Source: SHZI01 sp049290495
Lineage (GTDB): Bacteria; Pseudomonadota; Gammaproteobacteria; Steroidobacterales; GCA-2729495
Length of the DNA stretch: 64,000 nucleotides
Assembly: GCA_049290495.1 (NCBI GenBank)
Contig: JBATNV010000195.1
Location: forward strand, 12,768 to 76,767
Reading direction: 5' to 3'
Positions 23,905-32,689 of the stretch are shown one piece after another; position 1 is the stretch's first letter; every line of letters starts with the position of its first letter. The position numbers and the translations under genes are program-made. Below the pieces are notes generated by a model. The model was not told where the DNA came from and ran no database searches. It was given only the letters and a program-made list of their open reading frames with translations.

Positions 23905-24918
23905 ATGGATCTCAGCACTACCTACATGGGACTGGAGCTTAAAAACCCCTTTGTTCCCTCCTCTTCGCCGCTGACAAAGCGCCTTGACCCGGCGCGACAG
24001 CTGGAAGATGCCGGCGCGTCGGCGCTCGTCATGTACTCGCTGTTTGAGGAAGACATCGAAGCAGATGAACTACAGGCACTGCAGCTCGCCCACGAACAGG
24101 ATCTGGGCCATGGCGAGGCTTCAAGCTATCTGCCCATGGGCGAGGTCTATCCGGGACGCCGTGATGAATACCTGGAACAGCTCCGCCGCCTCAAGGATGC
24201 ACTCGAGATTCCGGTGATCGCCAGCCTGAACGGCACGACGCTCGGCGGCTGGGTACGCCATGCGAAAGCGATACAGGAAGCTGGCGCCGACGGGCTAGAG
24301 CTGAACATCTACTACATTGCGGCGGATTTCACCGAGCCACCGGCTGCGGTAGAGCAGCGCGTGATCGACATCCTCAGTGAAACGGTGCGCCAGGTGAGCA
24401 TACCGGTGGGCGTCAAGCTGTTCCCGCACTACAGCTCGCTCGGCAACCTCGTGCAGCGGATAGAAGCCGCCGGTGCGGCCGGCATCGCGCTATTCAACCG
24501 TTTCTACCAGCCGGATCTCAATCTGGACAGCATGGATATTTCACAAACCATAAGTCTGTCCAGTTCGCGCGATGCGCTCATCACCATGCGCTGGATCGCC
24601 CTGCTGTACGGCAATGTGAATATGTCGCTGGCTGCCACCGGTGGCGTGCACACGGTCAAGGATGCGCTGAAGATGCTGCTGTGCGGGGCTGATGTCACGC
24701 ACCTGTGCAGCGCGCTGCTGACCAACGGCCCCGGACAGATCGAGCGTTTGCACGACGGTGTGCTGGCGTGGATGCAGCGCGGTGAATACGAATCGTTGCG
24801 CCAGCTCAAGGGCAGCCTGTCGCAGAAGAACTCGCCGGATCCGGTAGCTTTCGGACGCGGCAATTATCTGCAGATGCTGTCGCGCTACGAACCGCCCAAA
24901 TCTGTCTGGCCAGACTGA
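23905..24918 (+). CDS. Dihydroorotate dehydrogenase-like flavoprotein
   Basis: The start was placed at ATG 23905 after CGGAGG; an open frame extends back into nifJ. The 337-residue product opens MDLSTTYMGLELKNPFVPSS, typical of class 1 DHODH/PreA-type TIM barrels that bind FMN. It includes PVGVKLFPHYSSL and LAATGGVHTVKDALKMLLCG at the phosphate-binding end. Proteins of this subgroup are often encoded next to nifJ and are thought to be redox partners rather than pyrimidine enzymes; that role is inference. The 3' end overlaps the convergent PspC gene by 34 bases. Confidence 0.85.
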   Translation: MDLSTTYMGLELKNPFVPSSSPLTKRLDPARQLEDAGASALVMYSLFEEDIEADELQALQLAHEQDLGHGEASSYLPMGEVYPGRRDEYLEQLRRLKDALEIPVIASLNGTTLGGWVRHAKAIQEAGADGLELNIYYIAADFTEPPAAVEQRVIDILSETVRQVSIPVGVKLFPHYSSLGNLVQRIEAAGAAGIALFNRFYQPDLNLDSMDISQTISLSSSRDALITMRWIALLYGNVNMSLAATGGVHTVKDALKMLLCGADVTHLCSALLTNGPGQIERLHDGVLAWMQRGEYESLRQLKGSLSQKNSPDPVAFGRGNYLQMLSRYEPPKSVWPD

Positions 24919-25112
24919 GGCAACGGGGCCGGCATCCAGGTCCAGAGAAAGATGTAGATAACGACACCCGGCAGAATCATGCTGCCGGCTGTACCGATCA
25001 CCCACAACAACCTGACAAAATCGGGACTGACGCCGAAACCTTCAGCAAGCCCTCCGCAGACACCGATGAGGAGCTTGTTCCTCGACCGGTAAAACTTCTT
25101 CCTGTTTTCCAT
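24885..25112 (-). CDS. PspC-domain small membrane protein (75 aa)
   Basis: The 75-residue protein matches the PspC pattern NKLLIGVCGGLAEGFGVSPD followed by a hydrophobic segment (FVRLLWVIGTAGSMILPGVV, continuing into IYIFLWTWMP). PspC domains belong to envelope-stress systems. It overlaps the 3' end of the DHODH-like gene tail to tail, and a second PspC gene lies just upstream on the same strand. The full psp operon is absent, so its partner is unknown. Confidence 0.8.
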   Translation of the reverse strand: MENRKKFYRSRNKLLIGVCGGLAEGFGVSPDFVRLLWVIGTAGSMILPGVVIYIFLWTWMPAPLPQSGQTDLGGS

Positions 25113-25133
25113 GGGGAACGAGTATACAGACTG

Positions 25134-25346
25134 TCAGTCGGGGGGCTCCCCACTTGCAGGTGGCGGCATCCAGGCCCACAAAACCAGGTAAATGATTACG
25201 GCGGGAATTACCGCACTGAAGAAAGCGCCAAACAGGTACATCAGCCGGACGAGGCCGGGATCAAGGTTGATAGCCTTCGCAATGCCGGCAAGTGCACCAG
25301 CGATGATCTTGTTATTCGAACGTGGTGTATGCGACTTCCTGGCCAT
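25134..25346 (-). CDS. PspC-domain small membrane protein (70 aa)
   Basis: The start was placed at ATG 25346 (MARKSHTPRSNNKIIAGALA); the open frame runs further upstream without homology. The 70-residue product has the PspC core IAGALAGIAKAINLDPGLVR and a membrane segment (AFFSAVIPAVIIYLVLWAWM), ending in a polar tail. It is a paralogue of the downstream 75-residue protein, separated by 21 bases, so the two are probably one transcript. Confidence 0.75.
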   Translation of the reverse strand: MARKSHTPRSNNKIIAGALAGIAKAINLDPGLVRLMYLFGAFFSAVIPAVIIYLVLWAWMPPPASGEPPD

Positions 25347-25407
25347 GGCGTAGAGACAGGTTCCTGTACCGGCTGGCTCTATGCCGTGAAAGTTGCGCCG
25401 AAGTCTT

Positions 25408-25767
25408 TCAACTGCGTGACTCCGGATACAGGCTGCGCGCACCGATGACACCCAGCACTGCACCCATGCCCGTAGCGACCAGCACCGTCAGCACTGTTAC
25501 CAACGCAAGGCCCAATGCGTGCAGGAGCCAGAAAGCACCGTTGACCGGCAAGGTAAATTCCCGGTCCAGGTAGCTGGACAGGAACACGCTGATGAATATC
25601 GCTGGCGCCATCGCTATTGCGCCCAGCACCCCGCCCATCACCTTCATGAACCTGCTCTGTACGGGGGAAGAGGTATAGCGGTCAGCGAACAGGTCGAGCA
25701 ACTTCTTCCCCAGATACCAGGCGGCGGCTGTACCGAGGAAGTACCCGAGAATGATTGCAGCTAACAT
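25408..25767 (-). CDS. Hypothetical inner-membrane protein (119 aa)
   Basis: The start was placed at ATG 25767 (MLAAIILGYFLGTAAAWYLG); the upstream extension looks noncoding. The 119-residue product has three hydrophobic segments, near residues 2-20, 42-65 and 78-108. No family is recognised with confidence. It heads, on the minus strand, toward the two PspC genes, and may belong to the same envelope group. Confidence 0.6.
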   Translation of the reverse strand: MLAAIILGYFLGTAAAWYLGKKLLDLFADRYTSSPVQSRFMKVMGGVLGAIAMAPAIFISVFLSSYLDREFTLPVNGAFWLLHALGLALVTVLTVLVATGMGAVLGVIGARSLYPESRS

Positions 25768-25834
25768 GATCTGGCGGGTACCTGTAGTGTGGTTGATGCA
25801 GCCGGAAACGTCGCGCTGCGGCGATGCCGCCTGT

Positions 25835-26245
25835 TCAAGACTTCCTGGATCTGAGTTCCGCGACCTTGGCAACTATCCGGGTATTCACCCAGACGAACAC
25901 ATAAATTCCGCCGAAGATCAAAGCCCAGGTCAGCAGGGACTTCGTCCCGCGCTTGATACCTGTTGCCTTGCGGTGCTCGTCATAGTCGCTCAGCGAGGAA
26001 ATAACAATACGATCCCGGACCATCAGCGTTCGCAAGGCAAAGCAGGCATCGCCTGTAATCGGGTACGCATCATAAACCCGCTCAGGCGCCATCTCGCGCC
26101 ACTGGCTGCACTCCGGTGCCTGCAGATCGGCCATCACCGCCGGATCACGTAGCGGCCATTGCATGAAGATGATGGCCAGCGTCGTTGCCAGCATCGCCAG
26201 CGCTCCAAGCATCCAGAAGCGCTGTGCCGTATTGAGTTTTTTCAT
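25835..26245 (-). CDS. Hypothetical membrane protein with two TM segments (136 aa)
   Basis: The start was placed at ATG 26245 (MKKLNTAQRFWMLGALAMLA), where a Lys-rich start precedes a membrane segment. A second segment, LLTWALIFGGIYVFVWVN, lies near residues 105-122. The intervening 80 residues should be exported and include two cysteines (APECSQW, GDACFALRTL) that could pair. No family is recognised. It is divergent from nnrS across a 125-base gap with an Fnr-like box. Confidence 0.65.
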   Translation of the reverse strand: MKKLNTAQRFWMLGALAMLATTLAIIFMQWPLRDPAVMADLQAPECSQWREMAPERVYDAYPITGDACFALRTLMVRDRIVISSLSDYDEHRKATGIKRGTKSLLTWALIFGGIYVFVWVNTRIVAKVAELRSRKS

Positions 26246-26263
26246 CGACAAGTCCGCCACGGT

Positions 26264-26277
26264 ATGATCAGTATCGA
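26264..26277 (+). promoter_or_regulatory. Fnr/Dnr-like box upstream of nnrS
   Basis: ATGATCAGTATCGA matches 8 of 10 fixed positions of TTGAT-N4-ATCAA. It lies 93 bases before the nnrS start, between nnrS and a divergent membrane-protein gene. NnrS genes are known Fnr/Nnr-family targets in denitrifiers, which makes the site plausible despite two mismatches. Confidence 0.35.
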
Positions 26278-26370
26278 TTGCACAGCATAGTATGGCCATC
26301 GGCCATGCCTGCCAAGAGCGGAGCCTGCACGCGGGTCGCACACCGACGAAACGGCTGGCATCATAGGGGC

Positions 26371-27534
26371 ATGAGTTTCTCCAAGCATCCTGTCTGGCTG
26401 GCCGGTTTTCGGCCATTCTTTATTCTTACCTGTTTGTCTGGCCTGTCACTGCCGATCGTCTGGGCACTGCTGTTCGCTGGCACGATCAGCCTGCCGCACA
26501 GCCGGTTTTCCGTCGTGCAGTGGCATGGCCATGAAATGTTCTTCGGATTTGGCTGGGCCCTGCTCGGCGGCTTTCTGCTGACCTCCACCAAAAACTGGGT
26601 GAAGATCCGTGGCTATCACGGTGGAGCGCTGGTTTTTCTCACCGCAGCGTGGTGCTTGGAGCGGATCGGCATGACCTTTGGTGGCAGCTGGCCACAGCCG
26701 CTGTTCTTGCTCTCTAACCAGCTGTTCCTGGTCAGCGTAGTCGGCATGCTGCTATGGAGCCTGCTGCGTCATCGGCAAGCGGACGGCTACCGGCGCGACA
26801 ACCTGTTCTTTATTGTCTTGCTACCACTGTTCATCGTCGCCAAACCACTGATGCTCAGTGCCGATTATGGTCAGGCCGGCCTGCTGATGGTGCTCGGCCT
26901 GTTCCGCCTGTGTTTTCTGATCATGCTGGAACGCACGCTGAGCGAATTCATGCGCGGCATTTTCAAGATCGATATTCTGCGCAACCTCCTGCTCGACGGC
27001 TCAATCAAGATACTGGGGCTGGCGATGGTGTTTGCCGGATTCCTGCCGCCGCTGCTGAGTGCGGGCATCGCCGGTGTGCTGGCGCTTTTGCTGATCGTGC
27101 GTCTCGCCTTCTGGCAGCCACTGCTGGCCTGCTCACGAATCGACCTCGGCATCATGTATCTCGGTTATCTGGCCATCGCCGGGCAACTACTGATCGTAGC
27201 TTCAGAAATAACCGGGTACAGCACCTGGATCGGTAATTTCTCCATACACCTGTTCAGCTTTGGCGTTATGGGACTGATCGCTCCGGCCATGATCATCCGT
27301 ATTTCCAGAGGACACACCGGACGCAAGGTGAAGTTCGATGCCATCGACAAGGCTGTGCTCTGGATCATGATCCTGGCGCTGGTCCTGCGTGTGGTGACGC
27401 CGCAGCTTGACCCGGCTTCTTACCGGATGTGGATAGATCTGGCTGCGACTTGCTGGTTTATTGCCTTCGGTATCCTCGCCTGGCGTAGCATTCCGATGCT
27501 GCTTCGGCCACGCATCGACGGCCGGGAGCATTAA
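26371..27534 (+). CDS. nnrS: NnrS family heme/copper membrane protein
   Basis: The start was placed at ATG 26371; the upstream extension lacks homology. The 387-residue protein is made of about twelve membrane segments. It opens with the family pattern HPVWLAGFRPFFIL and has VVQWHGHEMFFGFGWALLGG, with the conserved His pair, and LMLERTLSEFMRGIF. NnrS protects cells from nitrosative stress during denitrification and is a regular member of NO-responsive regulons. It stands about 8 kb from the Nod-like gene. It overlaps the start region of the following MFS gene. Confidence 0.9.
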   Translation: MSFSKHPVWLAGFRPFFILTCLSGLSLPIVWALLFAGTISLPHSRFSVVQWHGHEMFFGFGWALLGGFLLTSTKNWVKIRGYHGGALVFLTAAWCLERIGMTFGGSWPQPLFLLSNQLFLVSVVGMLLWSLLRHRQADGYRRDNLFFIVLLPLFIVAKPLMLSADYGQAGLLMVLGLFRLCFLIMLERTLSEFMRGIFKIDILRNLLLDGSIKILGLAMVFAGFLPPLLSAGIAGVLALLLIVRLAFWQPLLACSRIDLGIMYLGYLAIAGQLLIVASEITGYSTWIGNFSIHLFSFGVMGLIAPAMIIRISRGHTGRKVKFDAIDKAVLWIMILALVLRVVTPQLDPASYRMWIDLAATCWFIAFGILAWRSIPMLLRPRIDGREH

Positions 27535-28954
27535 GACGACCGATCTCAACACCACCAAACGCTACTTGCCCTGGGTCGTCGCCGTGGCGCTCTTCATGGA
27601 GCGCCTGGATTCAACGATCGTCAATACAGGTATCCCGGCGATCGCCGCCAGCCTCGACGTGACACCGCTGAGCCTGAAGGCGGTGGCAACGAGCTACGTT
27701 CTCGCGCTGGCAGTGTCGATCCCGGTCAGCGGCTGGCTCGCAGACCGCTACGGCAGCCGCCACGTGTTCCTGGTTGCGTTGGCAATGTTCACGCTGTCGT
27801 CGATCGCCTGCGGACTCGCACCGAACGCTCAGCTGCTGATCGCCGCGCGCGTACCGCAAGGCATCTCGGCGGCGATGATGATACCGGTCGGGCGCATGGT
27901 GCTGGTGCGCACCTTCACGCGTGGCGAATTGTTGCGCGCGATGAACTTCGTCGTCATCCCGGCGCTCATCGGGCCGCTGCTCGGCCCCACCGTGGGCGGC
28001 CTGATCGTGCACTGGCTGTCATGGCGCGAGATATTCTTCGTCAACGTACCGGTCGGCTTGCTGGCGCTGTGGTTCGGTCACCGCTACATGCCCGACTACC
28101 GTGGCGACCAGGCGCGTCCGCTCGACTTGCGCGGCCTGCTACTGTTCGGCAGCGGCGTGGCGCTCCTGTCATGGCTGCTCGAGGTCTTCGGCGAACACGA
28201 TATGGATGCGACGTACGCGGCGCTGACCCTGGCGACATCGCTGGCGCTGCTTGGCACTTATGCCTGGCATGCCCGGCACGCCGTCTATCCGCTGCTGCGG
28301 CTCTCGTTACTGCACATCCGCACCTTTCGTATCTCGGTGCTCGGCGGCTTCGTGACGCGACTGGGTGTCGGCGGCATGCCGTTGTTGCTACCGCTCCTCT
28401 ATCAGGTCGGCTTCGGCATGCCGGCCTGGAAATCGGGGCTTTTGATGATGCCGACGGCAGCGGCGGCGATGACGATGAAGGCCATCTCCCGGCCGCTGCT
28501 GCGCCGCTACGGCTACCGCCAGATACTGATCGTTAACACCGTCCTGCAAGGCCTGACGATTGGTGCTTTCTGGTTCATCGATGCCAGCACATCGCTAGCG
28601 GCCATCGTTGGCCTGGCATTGCTGCTTGGCCTTTTTAACTCCTTGCAGTTCACGAGCGTCAATTCGATGGCCTACGCGGACGTCGATGACGCTGACACGA
28701 GCATGGCGACGACGATCGCGTCGACGCTGCAGCAGATGTCGATGAGCTTCGGCCTCGCCTGCGCATCGCTCATCACCGCCCTCTTTCTCGGCGCCGCCCC
28801 GCAGAGCAACCAGGCCGACGTGACGCTGGCGCTACACCACGCCTTTCTCGTCCTCGCCGTCGTGACTGTCTTGTCGTCCCTGAGCTTCTGGGGCTTGCAC
28901 CGCGACGACGGCACAAGCGTCAGCGGCGCCATGGTTGCCGACACCCCGGATTGA
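27461..28954 (+). CDS. MFS drug:H+ antiporter, DHA2 (EmrB/QacA) type
   Basis: The product has about 14 membrane segments and the DHA2 motif A GWLADRYGSRHVFLVALAMF. Conserved early residues (ALFMERLDSTIVNTGIPAIA) show that the coding part starts before residue 50. The start is uncertain: the only standard start upstream of the first helix is TTG at 27461, inside nnrS, while ATT at 27530 sits just behind GGGAG. It follows nnrS with overlap, so coupling is likely. The substrate is unknown; drugs or toxic metabolites are usual for the family. Confidence 0.8.
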   Translation: MPSVSSPGVAFRCCFGHASTAGSIKTTDLNTTKRYLPWVVAVALFMERLDSTIVNTGIPAIAASLDVTPLSLKAVATSYVLALAVSIPVSGWLADRYGSRHVFLVALAMFTLSSIACGLAPNAQLLIAARVPQGISAAMMIPVGRMVLVRTFTRGELLRAMNFVVIPALIGPLLGPTVGGLIVHWLSWREIFFVNVPVGLLALWFGHRYMPDYRGDQARPLDLRGLLLFGSGVALLSWLLEVFGEHDMDATYAALTLATSLALLGTYAWHARHAVYPLLRLSLLHIRTFRISVLGGFVTRLGVGGMPLLLPLLYQVGFGMPAWKSGLLMMPTAAAAMTMKAISRPLLRRYGYRQILIVNTVLQGLTIGAFWFIDASTSLAAIVGLALLLGLFNSLQFTSVNSMAYADVDDADTSMATTIASTLQQMSMSFGLACASLITALFLGAAPQSNQADVTLALHHAFLVLAVVTVLSSLSFWGLHRDDGTSVSGAMVADTPD

Positions 28955-29031
28955 CCGCCTTGCGAAGCCACTTTGGCCTAGAATCGGCCCGGACACGATG
29001 GCTCTGAGTTGAATCAGCACGGACACGAAGA

Positions 29032-29733
29032 ATGATCCAGAACAGCTCCGCGAAGATTTGTGCCATCTGCGGCAAGTCTTTTCCACTCCGAAGCGTTGTC
29101 TCCGGAGAAATCATCCGGAAGGAGTTGGCTGCAGAAATCTGCAAGATTCAGCCCGAATGGTCATCGCAGTCGTTTATTTGCCGACCGGATCTGACAGAAA
29201 TCAGGGGGAAATATGTTCACGACATGCTTGAGTCAGAACGGGGTGAACTCTCGTCTCTTGACCAGGAGGTCATTCGCAGCCTGCGAGAACATGAAATTCT
29301 GTCGTCAAACGTCGATGAAGAATTGGAACAGAACTGGTCATTCGGCGAGCGATTGGCAGACAAGATTGCCGACTTTGGTGGCAGTTGGACGTTTCTGATT
29401 TGCTTTGGGGTTTTCCTGCTCGTCTGGGTGGCAATTAATTCGCTCGTTCTGCTTTGGCGGCCGCTTGATCCCTATCCGTTTATCTTCCTGAATCTCATCC
29501 TTTCCTGCCTTGCTGCAGTTCAGGCGCCAGTGATCATGATGAGCCAGAATCGCCAGGAGGCGAAAGACCGGGTTCGCGCACAGCACGACTATCAGATAAA
29601 CCTCAAGGCTGAGCTGGAGATTCGACACCTGCATGAAAAGGTCGATCACCTGCTCTCCCACCAATGGGAACGCCTTGTGCAGATTCAGGAATTACAGTTG
29701 CAATTGCTGTCTGATCTGGATGGCAGAAAGTGA
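29032..29733 (+). CDS. DUF1003 membrane protein with N-terminal CxxC
   Basis: The 233-residue protein has the DUF1003 core: LADKIADFGGSWTFLICFGV, a second membrane helix around YPFIFLNLILSCLAAVQAPV, and MMSQNRQEAKDRVRAQHDYQ. The N terminus has CAICGKSF, a possible zinc site. The C-terminal 60 residues look helical and coiled. Function is unknown; relatives are often linked to ion homeostasis or cyclic nucleotide domains. It is alone on the plus strand between MFS genes. Confidence 0.85.
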   Translation: MIQNSSAKICAICGKSFPLRSVVSGEIIRKELAAEICKIQPEWSSQSFICRPDLTEIRGKYVHDMLESERGELSSLDQEVIRSLREHEILSSNVDEELEQNWSFGERLADKIADFGGSWTFLICFGVFLLVWVAINSLVLLWRPLDPYPFIFLNLILSCLAAVQAPVIMMSQNRQEAKDRVRAQHDYQINLKAELEIRHLHEKVDHLLSHQWERLVQIQELQLQLLSDLDGRK

Positions 29734-29764
29734 TGCGGGCTGGCGTTTATATCTGCCAGCCCGG

Positions 29765-31105
29765 CTAGTGCGCCATAAACTGGCCGCGACCAACCTTCAG
29801 CGGGCCGGGAGCAGTCCGGCGCACCCAGAGACCATAGCCGACCACAAGCAATGACAAGCCGCCGACCATGACGAAGACCGCATGCGGTCCGACTGAATCG
29901 TAGAGCCGGCCGCCGACGGCAGTACCGAACAGGATGCCGATCGCGCCGAAAGTATTGAACATGCCGATAACTGCGCCGCGCGAGGCAGGCGGCGCTTCCT
30001 GACCGATCAGCGTTGCCGCGCCGGCAAACGCGCTGATCTGGCCAACACCGAGAAGCGCGAAAAAGATCCACGCCCCTGGCGCCAGCGGATGGTCGACCAG
30101 ATTGACCAAAAGGAAGCCGGCCGCTGCAATCGCCATGCAGATCGTGGTACCGGTAACGCGATTGATCCGGTCCAGCATTATTCCCATAACCGGCAGCCAG
30201 AAGAGTCCAGAGATACCGGTGATGGCAAACAGCAGGCGTCCCTGGGCGCTCGCCTCGGCCGGATCCAGCCCGGCTTCGATGCCCGCGCTCGTACCCCAGA
30301 GGTTGACGAAGGTACCAACAACGACCAGATCACCGCGTGCGATGAAGGCACTGGCATAGGCCAGTGCGATACGTGGATTTCGCGCAGCCGCCAGGCCGCT
30401 ACGGATCAGCTCACGCATCGGCAGCTGCTCAAGCTTGGTTACCGGCGTGCCCTTCTTGAGTCCGGCCGAAACCACAACCGCAGAGAACAGGCACAACCCC
30501 GCCACGATGAAGTGAGTGATGTAGCCAGCATCCTCAGGTGAGTAGCCACGATCAACAAAAGTCTTCATCAGGCCACCGAGGCCCACAGACAAGATGACGA
30601 CACCGAGGCCGTTCAGCGTACCCACCAGCGCCGTGGCCTTGCCGCGCGACGTATTGGCCGGGTAGTCAGCAAGAATCGTCTGCAGCGCCGCAGTTGCCGC
30701 ACCGACACCGACCGCATAGAGCATGCGGTATCCCGTCAGTTCAGCAACCGAGCTGACAAACGGATATAGCGCATAGGCGACGGCCATCAGGATAAAGCCG
30801 AGGGTAAACACCTGCTTGCGGCCAATCCGATCGGCCAGCACGCCACAGGGACCGAAGATCAGCAGCATCGCTATCTCGTTCCAGGCCGCCAGGTCACCCG
30901 CGATCTGGCCCTGCTCGGCCAGCGGAATCTTCAAATAGACGTTGAGCACATAGGGCGTACCGATACTGACGAAGGCCAGCAGGCCGATCGTGGTAAATGC
31001 GCTGTACAACAACGTGCCGAAATTTCGCGGCAGGACGCCCGGTGCAAGCTCAACAAACCAGAACTTCAGACCCGTCGCAGACGGGTCCGGGGACACATTA
31101 CTCAT
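29765..31105 (-). CDS. MFS transporter
   Basis: The 446-residue protein has 12 predicted membrane segments, with motif A-like GVLADRIGRKQVFTLGFILM. It closely resembles the MFS protein encoded at 32690-34036 (for example ASAFIARGDLVVVGTFVNLW against AAAFVSRADLAVVSQFLTLW), so the two are paralogues. It follows the aldehyde dehydrogenase gene by 12 bases on the same strand and is probably in its operon. The substrate is unknown; the ALDH suggests an organic acid or aldehyde-yielding compound. Confidence 0.85.
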   Translation of the reverse strand: MSNVSPDPSATGLKFWFVELAPGVLPRNFGTLLYSAFTTIGLLAFVSIGTPYVLNVYLKIPLAEQGQIAGDLAAWNEIAMLLIFGPCGVLADRIGRKQVFTLGFILMAVAYALYPFVSSVAELTGYRMLYAVGVGAATAALQTILADYPANTSRGKATALVGTLNGLGVVILSVGLGGLMKTFVDRGYSPEDAGYITHFIVAGLCLFSAVVVSAGLKKGTPVTKLEQLPMRELIRSGLAAARNPRIALAYASAFIARGDLVVVGTFVNLWGTSAGIEAGLDPAEASAQGRLLFAITGISGLFWLPVMGIMLDRINRVTGTTICMAIAAAGFLLVNLVDHPLAPGAWIFFALLGVGQISAFAGAATLIGQEAPPASRGAVIGMFNTFGAIGILFGTAVGGRLYDSVGPHAVFVMVGGLSLLVVGYGLWVRRTAPGPLKVGRGQFMAH

Positions 31106-31117
31106 GGATGCCTCACG

Positions 31118-32569
31118 CTAGACGAAAATATGAATGGCCTTGTTCTGAGTGTAGCTCAACAGTTCACCCAGACACTCTTCTCGGCCGAGCCCGCTGTTCT
31201 TCCAGCCACCAAAGGGCGTACCGACGAAATGCCGCGCGGTGGTATTCACGTACACGAAACCAGCCTGCAGAGCCCGCACGAAACTCATCGCGACCTTCAG
31301 ATCGTGAGTCCAGACGCCCGACACAAGGCCGTATTCAGTGGCATTGGCCATCGCGATCGCCTCTTCCTGCGTGCGCCACTTCAGGATCGAAAGTATCGGC
31401 CCGAAGATCTCCTCACGCGCAACACGCATATTCATGCTCACCTCACCGTACACCGTGGGCTGAATCCAGTAGCCGCGACGGAAGTCAGTACCCGGCGGCC
31501 GTTGACCGCCTGTGAGGAGTTTCGCGCCATCCTGGCGTGCGGATTCAACAAAGGACAGCACACGCTGGTAATGCCCGGCGGAATTAACCGGGCCCATCTG
31601 CGAAGCCGGATCCAGCGCGTCGCCAACCCGGATTGCCGAAACCTGCTCGACGACGCGTGCCACGACCTCGTCATACAGCGACTCATGCAGCAGCAGGCGA
31701 CTGTTGGATCCGCAGGACTGGCCGGCCCAGGCGAAATTCATGCCCCTTACCGCCTCCGCGGCAACATTCGCCGGGTCCGCATCGGCGCAGACGATCATGG
31801 CGTTCTTGCCGCCGAGTTCCAGCGAGACGTGCTTGACGGCAACTTCTGCAGCTGAACGCTGGATGGCGAGCCCCGTCTGTACCGAGCCGGTAAAACCGAT
31901 CCGCCAGATTTTCGGGTGACGGACCAGCGCATCGCCGGTTGGCAGCCCCGGCCCATGCACGATATTGACGAGCCCTGGCGGCAACACATCACGACAGATC
32001 TCGCCCATCACGGTGCCGGACAGCGGGCTGGTTTCCGGCGTCTTCACGATCACCGCGTTGCCGGCCATCAATGGCGCGGCCAGATGTGCGGCCGCAAACA
32101 GGAAGGGATGATTGAAAGGCAGGATACGTGCGACCACGCCGTAGGGTTCGCGGACCGAAAAGTGCATGCCATCTTTAGAGGCAGGAACACTTTCGCTCTT
32201 GATTTCGGTGCCCAGGCCAGAAAAAAAATCGAGATAGTTGGCGGCTACTTCTACATCGCGACCCAGGCTGCCGATGGTGTTGCCGGTATCGGCAGCTTCG
32301 AGGGGCAGCACTTCAGCCGCACGGGCGCGCATCGCCGCGCCCAGCTTGCGCAGTACATCACGCCGCTCCCAGATCGAAAGCGCTGCCCAGGCAGGCTGCG
32401 CAGCTTGAGCCGCATTTACCGCCCGGTTGACATCGCTGATCGTGCCGACCGGAACACGGCCATGGACTTCTTCCGTACCGGGGTTGACCGAGTCTATCCA
32501 CTGACCATCGCTGCCGGACACGAACTGCCCGTCGATGTACATGAGTCGGTCGCCAAATTTTCCGGACAT
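31118..32569 (-). CDS. NAD(P)-dependent aldehyde dehydrogenase
   Basis: The 483-residue enzyme is a normal-length ALDH superfamily member. Catalytic Glu lies in SLELGGKNAMIV and nucleophile Cys in AGQSCGSNSRLLL; the cofactor-binding IGFTGSVQTG and the EEIFGPILSI region are also present. Relatives include betaine-aldehyde and other aliphatic or aromatic ALDHs; the substrate cannot be set. It is flanked by two paralogous MFS transporters on the same strand, which suggests uptake and oxidation of one compound class. Confidence 0.92.
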   Translation of the reverse strand: MSGKFGDRLMYIDGQFVSGSDGQWIDSVNPGTEEVHGRVPVGTISDVNRAVNAAQAAQPAWAALSIWERRDVLRKLGAAMRARAAEVLPLEAADTGNTIGSLGRDVEVAANYLDFFSGLGTEIKSESVPASKDGMHFSVREPYGVVARILPFNHPFLFAAAHLAAPLMAGNAVIVKTPETSPLSGTVMGEICRDVLPPGLVNIVHGPGLPTGDALVRHPKIWRIGFTGSVQTGLAIQRSAAEVAVKHVSLELGGKNAMIVCADADPANVAAEAVRGMNFAWAGQSCGSNSRLLLHESLYDEVVARVVEQVSAIRVGDALDPASQMGPVNSAGHYQRVLSFVESARQDGAKLLTGGQRPPGTDFRRGYWIQPTVYGEVSMNMRVAREEIFGPILSILKWRTQEEAIAMANATEYGLVSGVWTHDLKVAMSFVRALQAGFVYVNTTARHFVGTPFGGWKNSGLGREECLGELLSYTQNKAIHIFV

Positions 32570-32689
32570 GCGGGAACTCGGGCTGCTTGCGGTTACGTCG
32601 GCACTTTAGGCAAGACAGTCAAGGCGCGGAAGCCCGCACGATAGCGGATTGAGGGCCCGACCACCTACCGGCGCCTGGCGACAGTATTT

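Noticed and set aside
23905..24918. Genuine pyrimidine-pathway PyrD
   Set aside because: Subgroup character and position directly behind nifJ favour a redox partner; no pyr genes nearby.
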